Assembly: GCA_030591795.1 (NCBI GenBank)
Contig: JAUVAJ010000075.1
Coordinates: 1-7,511, forward strand
Source of the DNA: Desulfuromonadales bacterium
GTDB taxonomy: Bacteria; Desulfobacterota; Desulfuromonadia; Desulfuromonadales; UBA2294
Reading direction: 5' to 3'
DNA length: 7,511 nt
The translations under genes and the position numbers were made by a program. This document shows, piece by piece, positions 6,694 through 7,511 of the stretch; position 1 is the stretch's first letter; every line of letters begins with the position of its first letter. The notes under the pieces are model-generated. The model was not told where the DNA came from and did not search any database. It worked only from the letters and a program-made list of their open reading frames with translations.

Positions 6694-6723
6694 AAAAAGG
6701 CCGCGTTCATCGCGGCCTTTTTT
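6694..6723 (+). terminator. Strong intrinsic terminator between pal and cpoB
   Basis: AAAAAGGCCGCG (6694-6705) pairs perfectly with CGCGGCCTTTTT (6711-6722), giving a 12-bp stem with a 5-base loop (TTCAT) and a run of six T at 6718-6723. The A-tract on the left side would make it work on the other strand too. It begins 18 bases after the pal stop, and only 23 bases separate its T-run from the cpoB start. A separate T9 run at 6681-6689 sits just before it. Confidence 0.92.
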
Positions 6724-6746
6724 ATTTGTACAATGGAGTTGAACCG

Positions 6747-7511
6747 ATGCGAAACATTCAATTAGCTTTCACCCTGATACTGCTTGTGTTTGTTGTTGCT
6801 GGCTGCTTGCCCGGTACAGTAGCGAAAAGCAGTGATCTTGAAGAGATGAAGCGCCGCCTGGCCTTGGTCGAACAGGCAACAGTTTCCAGTTCATCAGAAC
6901 AATCGCTCGACAAGCGGCTTGAGAATCAGGCTGGCAGGTTAGCCGATCTGCAGGCTGAGCTGGATGCTTTGCACGTTGAGCTGCAGCGGGTAACCGGATT
7001 GAATGAAGATGCCGCACACCAGCGCGAGCAACTGCATCAGCTGCTGACGATGATGCGCAGCGAGCTGGAGCTGAAGCATTCGCATCTCGAGGAGCGTTTA
7101 ACAGCTTTGGCTGCCGTGCCGGTGCCTGTGGTGCCGGTACCAAAAGCGCAGGTAGAGGCCGAGGCTAAAGATCAATATGAGGCGGCGCTCAAGCTGATCC
7201 AGAAAGAGAAGCGGTTTGCCGATGGGCGTAAAGCGCTGCAGCAGTTTCTGCGCGATCACCCGAAACACGAATTGACAGTCAATGCCATCTACTGGATCGG
7301 TGAGGCGTACTACGGTGAGAAACAGTACGAAAAAGCGATCCTGCAATTTCAGGACGTGATCCAGAAGTTTTCGAAGCATGCCAAAGCTCCGGCGGCGTTG
7401 CTCAAGCAGGGCCTCGCCTTTGGCGCCCTCGGAGAGAAGGCCACGGAAAAAGCGTTACTGAAAAAAGTGGTGGCTGAATATCCGAAAAGCCCCGAGGGTA
7501 AGAAAGCTAAA
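6747..7511 (+). CDS. cpoB: Tol-Pal coordinator CpoB/YbgF, lipoprotein form (3' end outside window)
   Basis: This open frame runs 255 codons to the window edge without a stop, and by family length probably lacks only a few codons. CpoB (YbgF) works with Tol-Pal and links outer-membrane constriction to peptidoglycan synthesis in E. coli. The N-terminus is a lipoprotein signal: hydrophobic residues 6-18, then VAGC with Cys20. A coiled coil rich in Leu, Glu and Gln follows (about 29-122), then a Val/Pro linker (123-132). A TPR-like domain follows from about 140, with YEAALKLIQKEKRFADG (144-160) and NAIYWIGEAYYGEKQYEKAI (179-198). A third repeat ends in YPKSPEGKKAK. GGAG at 6735-6738, 8 bases upstream, supports the start. 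The gene lies behind a strong terminator with little room for its own promoter. Confidence 0.92.
   Translation, partial: MRNIQLAFTLILLVFVVAGCLPGTVAKSSDLEEMKRRLALVEQATVSSSSEQSLDKRLENQAGRLADLQAELDALHVELQRVTGLNEDAAHQREQLHQLLTMMRSELELKHSHLEERLTALAAVPVPVVPVPKAQVEAEAKDQYEAALKLIQKEKRFADGRKALQQFLRDHPKHELTVNAIYWIGEAYYGEKQYEKAILQFQDVIQKFSKHAKAPAALLKQGLAFGALGEKATEKALLKKVVAEYPKSPEGKKAK

Noticed and set aside
6706..6734. Promoter for cpoB with -10 TACAAT (6729-6734)
   Set aside because: The matching -35 (TTCATC, in the hairpin loop) is poor, and transcription would start only a few bases before the ATG, after the ribosome site.

Overview
The window is a compact, single-strand run of ten genes (eight complete, two cut by the window edges) from a Gram-negative bacterium. 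Every gene I can support is on the + strand. The complete tolQ-tolR-tolA-tolB-pal-cpoB set requires an outer membrane. Moderate GC content, the Pal motif GHCDERG, the TolQ N-terminus, a lipoprotein-type CpoB and the queC-folE2 pair remind me of Desulfuromonadia (Geobacter/Desulfuromonas relatives). That placement is recalled similarity only, not a search result.

Region 1 (2-2038) holds the 3' end of a pyruvate kinase gene, then queC 4 bases later, then folE2 overlapping queC by 4 bases (ATGA). It looks like one transcription unit. FolE2 makes 7,8-dihydroneopterin triphosphate from GTP, the first step toward both folate and 7-deazaguanines. QueC makes preQ0 further along the 7-deazaguanine branch, so the pair suggests queuosine supply. 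queD, queE and queF are not in the window.

Region 2 (2039-2115) is a 77-base gap containing a perfect DnaA-box 9-mer, two weaker copies and an AT-rich flank, which is the least explained stretch here. Region 3 (2116-2763) is a DUF2064/TIGR04282-type GT-A-fold glycosyltransferase-like gene of unknown substrate.

Region 4 (2840-7511) is the Tol-Pal envelope system. TolQ and TolR form the inner-membrane proton-driven motor. TolA carries its force across the periplasm, TolB is the periplasmic beta-propeller, and Pal is the peptidoglycan-binding outer-membrane lipoprotein. CpoB/YbgF is a coiled-coil plus TPR-like protein, here with a lipobox. tolQ starts with TTG behind a strong ribosome site, tolQ and tolR abut with no gap, and tolA and tolB are 3 bases apart. 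A 125-base gap with a promoter-like sequence precedes pal. A strong intrinsic terminator hairpin lies between pal and cpoB, which probably sets the ratio of the last gene.

I found no mobile elements, CRISPR arrays, tRNA or rRNA genes, and no convincing undescribed multi-gene system. The observations worth following are regulatory or architectural: the DnaA-box cluster, the intra-operon terminator, a slippery A7 heptamer in tolA, and the lipoprotein form of CpoB.
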